In this document: positions 57,083 through 64,000 of the stretch, one piece after another
How positions within the stretch are numbered: the stretch's first letter is position 1
How the letters are laid out: every line of letters begins with the position of its first letter
From: Occultella kanbiaonis
Lineage (GTDB): Bacteria > Actinomycetota > Actinomycetes > Actinomycetales > Beutenbergiaceae
Direction: 5' to 3'
Length of the DNA stretch: 64,000 nt
Assembly: GCF_009708215.1 (NCBI RefSeq)
Contig: NZ_CP046175.1
Location: 4,898,001-4,962,000, forward strand
Program-made: the position numbers and the translations under genes
Notes under the pieces: generated by a model
What the model was told of the DNA's origin: nothing
What the model saw: only the letters and a program-made list of their open reading frames with translations
The model's database searches: none

Positions 57083-58264
57083 CTACAGCGTCCGACGGCG
57101 CAGCATCGGTCCCGCTGCCGGCTCCGGCCGGTCGGTGCCCGCGCCCTCGACGGACACGATGAGCTCCTGGGCGGCCGCGATGCCGCCGACCGTCAGCTGG
57201 ACGTCCGGGGCGACGTTGCGCTTGATGACGGCCAGAGCCACCGGGCCCAGCTCGTGGTGCCGCACGACGGACGTGACCCGCCCGACCTCCCGTTCGCCGT
57301 CGAGCACCGCCTCCCCCGGTTCCGGGGTGAGGTGCTCACTGCCGTCCAGGTGCAGCATCACCAGCCGGCGCGGCGGCCGGCCAAGGTTGAACACGCGGGC
57401 GACGGTCTCCTGGCCCCGGTAGCAGCCCTTGTTCAGGTGCACGCTGGTGCGCAGCCAGTCCAGCTCGTGCGGGATGGCGCGCTCGTCGACCTCCCGGGCC
57501 AGACGGGGGCGCCAGGCGGCCACCCGCATCGCCTCCCACGCCCATGCCCCGGCGAGCCGCGCACCGGCACTCTCGGCGGCCCGGACCACGGCCGGGACGT
57601 CGGCGCGGGGCACGAGCCACAGCTGCGCGGCCCACTCCGAGCCGGGGTGGTCGGCGTCGGCGGGGCCGTACCGGGTCGAGCCCGGGGCGGTCGCCGGCCA
57701 GGGGTCGCGCCAGGTCACCGGCTCGGCGCCCTCGGCGGTGCGCAGCGACGGTCCCGCGGCGGAGGTACCGAGGACGGCGGTGTCGGTGTCGATGGCCACC
57801 TCGACCCGGAGCATGAACCGCATCGACTCCAGGAACGCGGCGAGCCCGGCGGCGTCGCCGGCCTCGGTGATCAGCCAGGCGGTCGCGCCGTCGTCGACGA
57901 CGGCCGGGGCGTGCTGGACGCGACCGTTCGGGTCGAGCAGCAACAGCTCGGTGGACACCCCCGGGGCGAGCGTGGCGACGTCCTGCGAGCTGAGCGTGTG
58001 CAGCCAACTGAGCCGGTCCACGCCGGTCACGGTCACGACACCGAGGTGGGACAGGTCCACGACGGCCAGCCCCCTGGCGAGGTCGCGCTGCTCCCGGTTG
58101 GGTTCGCCGTAATGCGCGGCAACGCCCGAGTCCGGGCCGCCGGCCGCGACGGCGCCGTGGCGGGACAACAGGGGCGAGGCGATGGTGGTCACATCAGGGA
58201 CAAGGCCGGCGGGCGCTGCTTCATTCCGGACCGTGGGTCCGCCCTTCGCCTCGTTCGCCGTCAT
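57083..58264 (-). CDS. ygfZ: Folate-binding protein YgfZ/IBA57-like
   Basis: The 393-residue GcvT-like protein has the YgfZ hallmark KGCYRGQETVARV with the reactive Cys, and an N-terminal folate-binding domain. YgfZ helps mature or repair iron-sulphur proteins using folate. The ATG at 58264 overlaps the stop of the nitrobindin-like gene by four bases. It is about 50 residues longer than E. coli YgfZ, mostly at the N-terminus. Confidence 0.92.
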   Translation of the reverse strand: MTANEAKGGPTVRNEAAPAGLVPDVTTIASPLLSRHGAVAAGGPDSGVAAHYGEPNREQRDLARGLAVVDLSHLGVVTVTGVDRLSWLHTLSSQDVATLAPGVSTELLLLDPNGRVQHAPAVVDDGATAWLITEAGDAAGLAAFLESMRFMLRVEVAIDTDTAVLGTSAAGPSLRTAEGAEPVTWRDPWPATAPGSTRYGPADADHPGSEWAAQLWLVPRADVPAVVRAAESAGARLAGAWAWEAMRVAAWRPRLAREVDERAIPHELDWLRTSVHLNKGCYRGQETVARVFNLGRPPRRLVMLHLDGSEHLTPEPGEAVLDGEREVGRVTSVVRHHELGPVALAVIKRNVAPDVQLTVGGIAAAQELIVSVEGAGTDRPEPAAGPMLRRRTL

Positions 58265-58890
58265 TGCCGCTGGAGCCGGCCGGAGGAGTAGGACTGCATC
58301 TCGTGCCCGAACGCGGCCAGGTCCGTGGCCCACATGAGTTCGCTGCGCACCAGGCCGTACATCCGGGCGGCGGCGGAGACCTCCGCGCCGGATGCGGTCC
58401 GGGCGACCAGGTCGGTCGCGAGCTCGATGCGGGGGCCCTGGGCCACGCCGAGGTAGACGCTCACGTGGCCGCTCGGCTCGGCGAGCAGCACCTCGAGCTC
58501 GGTGGCCGACGGCGGTGGTGCGGCCGAGCCGGACGCCTCGCCCTCCGCTGCGGGTGCTGCGGGCGCGGGCGGGTCGGTCAGCGCGCTTGGGTCGTCCGGC
58601 ACCGTGGGCACCACGCGCCAGAACCCGGACTCGGTGGCCCACAGCTGACCGGGGCGCAGGGCGGCCACGTCGATGTCGCCCTCGAGCGAGTCGAGCTCGC
58701 CGTCAAGGTTCCAGGTGGTGGCCGTGTACGCGAGGTACGGGCCGCCGTCGGAGGTGAAACTCACCTCGACGAGGATCGGCCGCTCCGGGATGTCCGGATA
58801 GCTGAGGAACCCCGGACCGCGCCAGGTGCCGAGCAGCCAGGCCAGCGGGTAGGTCTCCGGGGCGAGGCCGTCGGGGATGGCGAAACTCAT
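58261..58890 (-). CDS. Nitrobindin-like FABP family protein with Pro/Ala insertion
   Basis: The 209-residue beta-barrel protein has the nitrobindin motif LAWLLGTWRGPGFLSYPDI and a later DLVARTASGAEVSAAARMYG. Nitrobindins bind heme and may isomerise peroxynitrite. A Pro/Ala/Ser-rich segment of about 35 residues interrupts the barrel between strands (near PPAPAAPAAEGEASGS), probably a surface loop. It is co-translated with YgfZ. ATG at 58890 with AGGGAG upstream. Confidence 0.88.
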   Translation of the reverse strand: MSFAIPDGLAPETYPLAWLLGTWRGPGFLSYPDIPERPILVEVSFTSDGGPYLAYTATTWNLDGELDSLEGDIDVAALRPGQLWATESGFWRVVPTVPDDPSALTDPPAPAAPAAEGEASGSAAPPPSATELEVLLAEPSGHVSVYLGVAQGPRIELATDLVARTASGAEVSAAARMYGLVRSELMWATDLAAFGHEMQSYSSGRLQRQ

Positions 58891-58939
58891 GGGCGTGGAC
58901 TCCCTTGGGGCGGGTCGGCTTTGCCGCCGATGGTACTCG

Positions 58940-59665
58940 TCAGGCCAGCAGCAGCCGGGCCAGCACGTAGACCGGGAGACCGGCAACGGCCACCGGTAGC
59001 ATCGCCGCGGCCAGTGCCGGGAAGGGCCGCCCGGAGGCGGGGAACTGCCCGAACAGCCGGTGCGCCGCGGCGACCACGACCCCCGCGGAGAGGCCGATCA
59101 ACGCCCCGGCGAGGGGCCCGACGTCGGTCACCGAGCCGACCGCGAGTCCACCGGCGGCGGCCACGACGATGGTGATGCCGGCGCCGATCCAGCCCGGGAA
59201 AGGCAGCGCCGTGCACGTCGCGGCGACGGCGAGCGTGACGGCCCCGCAGAGCAGCAGGCCGATCGCCGTCGGGCCGGTGCCGACCGCGATCCACCCGGTC
59301 GCGGAGGTGACCACCGCGGTCCCGGCGACCACACCGGAGACCGACTCCACCAGGCGTGGGCGCCCGTCCCGGCGCACGAGTTCGTGCACGAACGCGCCCA
59401 CCACGGACAACGCGAACACGACGGCGACGAACGCGAGGTCGTCGGTGAGCAGCAGCACCCCGATGGAGGCCGCCACGGTTGCGAGCAGCACGACGCTGGC
59501 GCCGCGCGGCGCCGGCAGCCCGAGCAGGGCCGGCCAGCCGAGCGAGAACAGCGCACCGATCGCGGCGACGGTGCCGATCAGCAGATACCGGTCCCCGAAC
59601 GCGGTGATGCCGATGCCTGCGGCCGCGGTCGCCGCGACCACCGCGCGGAACGCGCCGCTCATCAT
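58940..59665 (-). CDS. Actinobacterial multi-pass membrane protein, unknown function
   Basis: The 241-residue protein has about eight hydrophobic helices in a repetitive arrangement, with one charged cytoplasmic loop (FVHELVRRDGRPRLVESV). Such proteins are conserved next to glnR and the nitrobindin-like gene in actinobacteria. The double ATG at 59665 has GAGG 5 bases upstream. No transporter signature is recognisable. Confidence 0.78.
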   Translation of the reverse strand: MMSGAFRAVVAATAAAGIGITAFGDRYLLIGTVAAIGALFSLGWPALLGLPAPRGASVVLLATVAASIGVLLLTDDLAFVAVVFALSVVGAFVHELVRRDGRPRLVESVSGVVAGTAVVTSATGWIAVGTGPTAIGLLLCGAVTLAVAATCTALPFPGWIGAGITIVVAAAGGLAVGSVTDVGPLAGALIGLSAGVVVAAAHRLFGQFPASGRPFPALAAAMLPVAVAGLPVYVLARLLLA

Positions 59666-59771
59666 CTGCCTCGTGTACCTCTCGGTCGGTCCGCTGGCCA
59701 CGATCCGACCGCGCGGTACAGGCGGAACGCTACCTGCAATACGATGACGCAACCGGTCGGGAGGAGCACGC

Positions 59772-60539
59772 GTGGCAGAACTTCTGCTGCTTACGTCAGA
59801 GCCTGGCGGTTCGGCACAGGTGCTTCCCGCCCTCGCTCTGTTGCATCACCGCGTCCGGGTGGTGCCCGTCGAGCCGTCGTCGCTGCTGGACGCGCCGGAC
59901 GCCGACGTGGTGCTCATCGACGGTCGGCGGGATCTCGCGAGGGCCCGGAGCACCTGCCAGCTGCTGCGCACGACGGGCATCGAAGTGCCGGTCCTGCTGG
60001 TGCTCGGCGAGGGTGGGCTGTCCGTTGTCGGCAAGGACTGGGGCATCGACGACCTGGTCCTCGCCGATGCCGGCCCGGCCGAGGTGGACGCGCGGCTGCG
60101 GCTGGTCACCCAGCGCTCGGACCGGCAGAGTTCCGAAGACCCGGAGGAGATCCTCGCCGGTGAGCTCGTCATCGACTCCGGTGGCTACACCGCACGGCTG
60201 CGGGGCGAGCCGCTGGACCTGACCTACAAGGAGTTCGAGCTCCTGAAGTACCTGAGCCAGCACCCGGGACGGGTGTTCACCCGCGCCCAGCTGCTCCAGG
60301 AGGTGTGGGGCTACGACTACTACGGCGGCACCCGGACGGTGGACGTCCACGTCCGACGCCTGCGCGCCAAGCTGGGCCCCGAGCACGACGCGATGATCGG
60401 GACCGTCCGCAACGTCGGATACCGGTTCGACCTCCCCCGCGAGCGACGCCCCGGTGGCGAGGCCCCCGCGGGCACCGACGCGACCACCGCACCGGCTGTG
60501 ACGTCGCCCACCGAGCCGACCACCGCCGTCGACGGTTAG
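59772..60539 (+). CDS. glnR: Orphan OmpR-type response regulator GlnR
   Basis: The 255-residue protein has a receiver-like domain (1-120) that keeps Asp50 in VVLIDGRRD, but no obvious full phosphorylation pocket, and a winged-helix domain ([40 protein letters not shown]). It closely follows the Streptomyces GlnR pattern, the global nitrogen regulator that works without a sensor kinase. GTG start with GGGAGGAG 6 bases upstream and a TACGAT -10-like word. The C-terminal Ala/Thr/Pro tail is variable. Proximity to phosphate genes is conserved in relatives. Confidence 0.93.
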   Translation: MAELLLLTSEPGGSAQVLPALALLHHRVRVVPVEPSSLLDAPDADVVLIDGRRDLARARSTCQLLRTTGIEVPVLLVLGEGGLSVVGKDWGIDDLVLADAGPAEVDARLRLVTQRSDRQSSEDPEEILAGELVIDSGGYTARLRGEPLDLTYKEFELLKYLSQHPGRVFTRAQLLQEVWGYDYYGGTRTVDVHVRRLRAKLGPEHDAMIGTVRNVGYRFDLPRERRPGGEAPAGTDATTAPAVTSPTEPTTAVDG

Positions 60540-60732
60540 AATCTCTTCCGACGCCGGGTCGCGCTAGCCCCGGGCTCCAACATCAGCCGCTACGAGCGGC
60601 CTTCGCGCCGTCAGGCGCTGGGCGGCCCGGCGTCATCGACCGAACTCTCGCCGTTCGCGCGGTGTTCACTCGCGTGCCCCCGGTGCTCTAGCCTGATTCC
60701 GCTGACATTGCCCTTCCCCCGGAGTGAATGCT

Positions 60733-61371
60733 GTGCGCTTCCGACTGACCCCCCGCGATGTCACATTCTTCGACCTCTTCGCCATGAACGCGCAGCACCT
60801 CGTCGACGGCGCCGACCTGCTCGCCCAGCTCATCGGGGCCGACCCGCCCGACCGGCCCGGCCACGCGGCTCGGCTGCACGAGATCGAGCAGGACGCTGAC
60901 GACGCCAAGGCCACGATCATGAACCGGCTGAACCAGACGTTCGTGACGCCGTTCGACCGCGACGACATCTATACCCTCGCCGCTGCGATGGATGACTGCA
61001 TCGACGCCATGGAGGAGGCAGGGGACATCATCGTGCGCTACCAGATCGTCGACATCCCCGACGAACTCGTCACGATGGTCGCGACGCTGCAGCGGGCCGC
61101 CGAGCTGACCCTGGCCGCGATGCCCAAGCTACGCACGATGACCGACCTGAAGCCCTACTGGGTGGAGATCAACCGCCTGGAGAGCGAGGCGAACCGGACC
61201 TACCGCGCGCTCCTGGCGCACCTGTTCGGCAGCCCGCAGTTCCAACGGAGCCCGGCGGACGTGGTCGAGCTCATCAAGCTCAAGAACGTCGTCGACGTCC
61301 TCGAGCAGGCCTCCGACGCCTTCGAACGCGTGGGCAACGTGGTGCAGACCATCTACGTCAAGGAAACCTGA
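60733..61371 (+). CDS. PhoU-like (DUF47) accessory protein of Pit phosphate transport
   Basis: The 212-residue all-helical protein has the DUF47 metal-binding repeats (HEIEQDADDAKATIMNRL, RLESEANRTYRALL). It is co-operonic with the PiT transporter (gap four bases) and regulates low-affinity phosphate uptake in homologues. GTG at 60733 is chosen because GGAG lies 8 bases before it. The 190 bases between glnR and this gene hold a GC-rich inverted stretch but no gene. Confidence 0.93.
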   Translation: MRFRLTPRDVTFFDLFAMNAQHLVDGADLLAQLIGADPPDRPGHAARLHEIEQDADDAKATIMNRLNQTFVTPFDRDDIYTLAAAMDDCIDAMEEAGDIIVRYQIVDIPDELVTMVATLQRAAELTLAAMPKLRTMTDLKPYWVEINRLESEANRTYRALLAHLFGSPQFQRSPADVVELIKLKNVVDVLEQASDAFERVGNVVQTIYVKET

Positions 61372-61375
61372 GGCG

Positions 61376-62368
61376 GTGGAGCTCGCCCTCGTCCTGTTGG
61401 TGATCGCGATCGCGCTGACGTTCGACTTCACCAACGGCTTCCATGACGCCGCCAACGCGATCGCGACCTCGGTCTCGACGAGGGCACTGACACCGCGCGC
61501 GGCGCTGCTTCTCGCGGCCGTCATGAACCTGGTCGGCGCACTGCTCGGCACGGGGGTCGCGGAGACCATCGGCAGCGGCATCGTGGATGCCCCGCCCGGC
61601 ATCTCCGGCCTGGCGCTGGTGCTCTCCGGCCTGCTCGGCGCGATCACCTGGAACCTGATCACGTGGTGGAGGGGGCTGCCCTCCTCGTCCTCGCACGCCC
61701 TCATCGGCGGCCTCACCGGCGCCGGCATCGCGTCGATGGCGACCGTGCACTGGTCGGTGATCTGGGACAAGGTCGTCATCCCGATGGTCGCCTCACCGCT
61801 GGTCGGGTTCGCGCTCGCGTACGTGATCATGGTCGCTGTGCTGTGGATCTTCCGGAGCGCCGCCCCGGGGCCGACCCAGCGGCGGTTCCGGATTGCCCAG
61901 ACCGTCTCCGCGGCTGCGATGGCGCTCGGCCACGGCCTGCAGGACGCGCAGAAGACGATGGGCGTGATCGTGCTGGCCCTGGTCGCCGGCGGGCTGCACG
62001 AGGGCACGGACATCCCGCTCTGGGTCAAGCTCGCCGCCGCCGGTGCGATCTCGCTCGGCACGTACGCCGGTGGGTGGCGGATCATGCGGACCCTCGGCCG
62101 CAAGATCATCGAGCTCGATCCCGCTCGGGGGTTCGTCGCCGAGTCGGTCGCCTCGAGCGTGCTGTACACGACGGCGTTCGTGTTCCACGCGCCGATCTCG
62201 ACGACGCACACCATCACCTCAGCGATCATGGGCGTCGGCGCCACGAGGCGGGCCTCGGCGGTGCGCTGGGGCATGGCCCGCAGCATCGGGGTGGCCTGGC
62301 TGCTGACCATCCCGGCCTCGGCCGCCGTGGCGGCGGTGCTCTATCTGGTGCTCAGCATCTTCGTGTGA
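61376..62368 (+). CDS. pit: Low-affinity inorganic phosphate transporter (PiT family)
   Basis: The 330-residue membrane protein has the PiT signature in both halves: FDFTNGFHDAANAIATSVSTRAL near the N-terminus, SSSHALIGGLTGAG in the middle and APISTTHTITSAIMG near the end. It imports metal-phosphate with protons. The GTG start is four bases after the DUF47 stop. About ten helices are predicted. Confidence 0.95.
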   Translation: MELALVLLVIAIALTFDFTNGFHDAANAIATSVSTRALTPRAALLLAAVMNLVGALLGTGVAETIGSGIVDAPPGISGLALVLSGLLGAITWNLITWWRGLPSSSSHALIGGLTGAGIASMATVHWSVIWDKVVIPMVASPLVGFALAYVIMVAVLWIFRSAAPGPTQRRFRIAQTVSAAAMALGHGLQDAQKTMGVIVLALVAGGLHEGTDIPLWVKLAAAGAISLGTYAGGWRIMRTLGRKIIELDPARGFVAESVASSVLYTTAFVFHAPISTTHTITSAIMGVGATRRASAVRWGMARSIGVAWLLTIPASAAVAAVLYLVLSIFV

Positions 62369-62491
62369 GGCCCGGGCACCTCTACCCATTCGCCGAGTTT
62401 CCGTGGCAGACCGCCGGCTCATAGACTCGCCCACGACATATCGCACCGGGCTCGTACCGGTCGACCACTACTTCTGGGGAGTCCAAGACCC

Positions 62492-62935
62492 ATGTCCCGT
62501 CGCATCGTCCGCACCACCCTCGCCCTGGTCGGCGCCGCCGGCCTCGCCGCGTCCCTGAGCGCCTGTGGCAGCCAGGTCGCCACCGTCGACGCGGGCGCCT
62601 GCTCGAACGTCAGCGACCTGGAGGGCGAGCTCACCGAGATCCCCACCGTCGACTGCGGCGAGGCGCACGACGCCCAGTTCGTGCACGTCTTCGACATCGA
62701 CCAGGACGGCGACTACCCCGGCGACGAGGCCATCGCGGCCGCCGCCGAGGAGGGCTGCAGGACCGGCTTCGAGTCCTTCGTCGGCATCAGCTACGACGAG
62801 TCCGCGCTCGGCCTCGACTTCATCCCGCCGAACGAGAACACCTGGGACGCAGCGAACGACCGCCAGGTCATCTGCGTGGCCTACCTGCTCGACGGCACCA
62901 CCACCACGGAGAGCTGGGAGGGCGCGGCCATCTGA
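62492..62935 (+). CDS. Septum-formation domain lipoprotein (first)
   Basis: The 147-residue lipoprotein (lipobox SLSAC) has a septum-formation-type domain with paired Cys motifs (GACSNVSDL, VDCGEAHDAQFVHVF, GCRTGFESFVG, QVICVAYL), which probably form two disulphides outside the cell. GGGGAG is 9 bases before the ATG. A strong terminator follows. It is a paralogue of the next gene, which adds a linker. Confidence 0.85.
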   Translation: MSRRIVRTTLALVGAAGLAASLSACGSQVATVDAGACSNVSDLEGELTEIPTVDCGEAHDAQFVHVFDIDQDGDYPGDEAIAAAAEEGCRTGFESFVGISYDESALGLDFIPPNENTWDAANDRQVICVAYLLDGTTTTESWEGAAI

Positions 62936-62954
62936 GTCGCCCCGCCGCACCACC

Positions 62955-62999
62955 GCGAAGGGCCGCACCTCCTCGTCACCGAGGGGTGCGGCCCTTCGC
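62955..62999 (+). terminator. Terminator hairpin between the two septum-formation lipoprotein genes
   Basis: Arms starting GCGAAGGGCCGCACC pair over about 20 bases with one bulged A and a 4-base loop TCAC, 20 bases after the stop. It ends the first gene before the second one's own promoter region. Confidence 0.75.
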
Positions 63000-63066
63000 C
63001 GTCGGACCCCGGTCCGGTCAGGTACGTTGGTGCCGCGTCGCCCACCCGAACCGAGGAGTCGATCCG

Positions 63067-63687
63067 ATGACCGCTGCCGTCCGTCGCCGTCGCGCCGTCC
63101 TGGCGATCGCCGCCGCCCTGCTGGTCGCGCCGGTCCTGGGTGCGTGCTCCGGGGATCCCGGGGACGAGGAGAGCCCGCAGACGTTCACCCAGGGTGGTGG
63201 CACGGAGGACCCCAGCACGACCGGCGACCCCAGCAGCACGGACGACCCGAGCAGCACCGAACCCGCTGCGCCGCCGTCGACCCCCGCGCCGGACACCACG
63301 ACCGCCACCGACGACGCGGGCGTGCCCGTCGCCGGCGTCGGCGACTGCATGCGCGCGAGCGACCTGTTCGCGGTCATCACCGAGGGCGACGGGCTCTCCG
63401 GCCTGCCGACGATCGACTGCGCGACCGAGCACGAGGTCCAGATCGTCGCGATCTACGAGATGACCGACGACGCCTACCCGGGCGACACCGAGATCCAGAC
63501 GGCGGCGCTGGCGGAGTGCACCACCCTGTTCGAGGGCTTCGTCGGCATCCCGGCCGCGGACTCGTCCCTGTCGGTGGCACCGATCACCCCGAGTGCGGAC
63601 ACCTGGGCCACCGGTGCCCGCACCGCCTACTGCGTGGCCGTTGCCCCCGAGCCGACGACGACCTCGTTCGAGGGCGCCGGCATCTGA
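63067..63687 (+). CDS. Septum-formation domain lipoprotein (second, with Ser/Thr/Asp linker)
   Basis: The 206-residue lipoprotein (lipobox VLGAC) has a Thr/Ser/Asp/Pro-rich tether of about 50 residues with DPSST-type repeats, then the same Cys-containing domain as its neighbour (GDCMRASDL, IDCATEHEVQIVAIY, ECTTLFEGFVG, TAYCVAV). The two arose by duplication; the long tether may let this copy reach further into the cell wall. GAGGAG is 9 bases before the ATG. Confidence 0.85.
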   Translation: MTAAVRRRRAVLAIAAALLVAPVLGACSGDPGDEESPQTFTQGGGTEDPSTTGDPSSTDDPSSTEPAAPPSTPAPDTTTATDDAGVPVAGVGDCMRASDLFAVITEGDGLSGLPTIDCATEHEVQIVAIYEMTDDAYPGDTEIQTAALAECTTLFEGFVGIPAADSSLSVAPITPSADTWATGARTAYCVAVAPEPTTTSFEGAGI

Positions 63688-63734
63688 CCGGCCCGCTCAA
63701 CCGAGCCGGCGCAGCGCCGGCGCAGCGGGGCGGC

Positions 63735-64000
63735 TCAGCCGAAGCGGCCGGAGATGTAGTCCTCGGTGGACTTCTCGGACGGGGTGGAGAACATCGTGGT
63801 GGTGTCGTCCATCTCGATGAGGTGTCCGGGCTTGCCGGTGCCGGCGATGTTGAAGAACCCGGTGCGGTCCGAGACCCTGGCCGCCTGCTGCATGTTGTGG
63901 GTCACGATCACGATCGTGTAGTCGTTCTTCAGCTCCGAGATCAGGTCCTCGATGGCCAGCGTCGAGATCGGGTCGAGGGCCGAGCAGGGCTCGTCCATGA
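63735..64000 (-). CDS. pstB: Phosphate ABC transporter ATP-binding protein, C-terminal part (cut by window edge)
   Basis: The visible 88 residues contain Walker B and D-loop [17 protein letters not shown], the H-loop [13 protein letters not shown] and the typical PstB end ([10 protein letters not shown]). The N-terminal two thirds, with Walker A, lie beyond the right window edge. It would energise the high-affinity PstSCAB importer, complementing PiT next door. It converges on the second lipoprotein gene. Confidence 0.95.
   Translation of the reverse strand, partial: MDEPCSALDPISTLAIEDLISELKNDYTIVIVTHNMQQAARVSDRTGFFNIAGTGKPGHLIEMDDTTTMFSTPSEKSTEDYISGRFG

Overview
The window is very GC-rich DNA (roughly 70% or more by eye), with many GTG starts, ATGA/TGATG gene overlaps and GC-rich hairpins without U-tracts. 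Together with a GlnR-type orphan regulator, a ClpC, an NhaA-DsbA fusion and septum-formation lipoproteins, this points to an actinobacterium, most likely a plant-polysaccharide-degrading Micrococcales member (Beutenbergia, Ruania or Cellulomonas-like). The genus is an inference. I saw no insertion sequence, phage gene, rRNA, tRNA or CRISPR array.

Positions 1-33.4 kb form an almost continuous pectin side-chain utilisation island. A seven-gene minus-strand operon (10.3 kb down to 0.2 kb) encodes a GH127 beta-L-arabinofuranosidase, an oligosaccharide ABC importer (lipoprotein, two LplB/YtcP-type permeases), a YesL-like DUF624 protein, a second GH127-like enzyme and a GH31 alpha-xylosidase-like enzyme. 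An AlkB/Ada-like DNA repair pair and two overlapping LacI regulators follow. Next come two GH51 alpha-L-arabinofuranosidases, a GH27-like enzyme, a sugar/polyol dehydrogenase and the L-arabinose operon araB-araD-araA. A third LacI regulator is divergent from a rhamnogalacturonan-I operon: a 23-codon leader ORF, YesL-like protein, solute-binding lipoprotein, two permeases, an SGNH acetylesterase and a PL26-like exo-rhamnogalacturonan lyase. Arabinan and arabinogalactan side chains would be trimmed by GH51/GH127/GH27/GH2, arabinose channelled through AraA-AraB-AraD to D-xylulose-5-phosphate, and the backbone deacetylated and cut by the second operon. Three promoters (10.36, 20.0 and 24.26 kb) share the operator core AGCGTTAACA over the -10 box, so one repressor probably controls them. 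The RG-I operon carries a different, perfect 20-bp operator.

Positions 33.4-49.1 kb hold mixed accessory genes: a CGNR regulator divergent from a VOC protein, a GH95 alpha-L-fucosidase, a Pr6Pr membrane protein, NhaA-DsbA, a GH2 beta-galactosidase, a zinc alcohol dehydrogenase, a DEAD-box helicase with a repetitive Gly/Arg/Ser tail, an aldo/keto reductase plus SDR pair that could oxidise fucose-type sugars, and an SGNH hydrolase.

Positions 49.1-64 kb look like core genome: an Ala/Lys-rich actinobacterial protein, ClpC, a macrodomain protein, a GNAT acetyltransferase, D-aminoacyl-tRNA deacylase, asparaginase, DUF2516, a FUSC-type membrane protein, YgfZ, a nitrobindin-like protein, GlnR, a PhoU-like Pit accessory protein, the PiT phosphate transporter, two septum-formation lipoproteins and the C-terminal end of pstB cut by the window edge.
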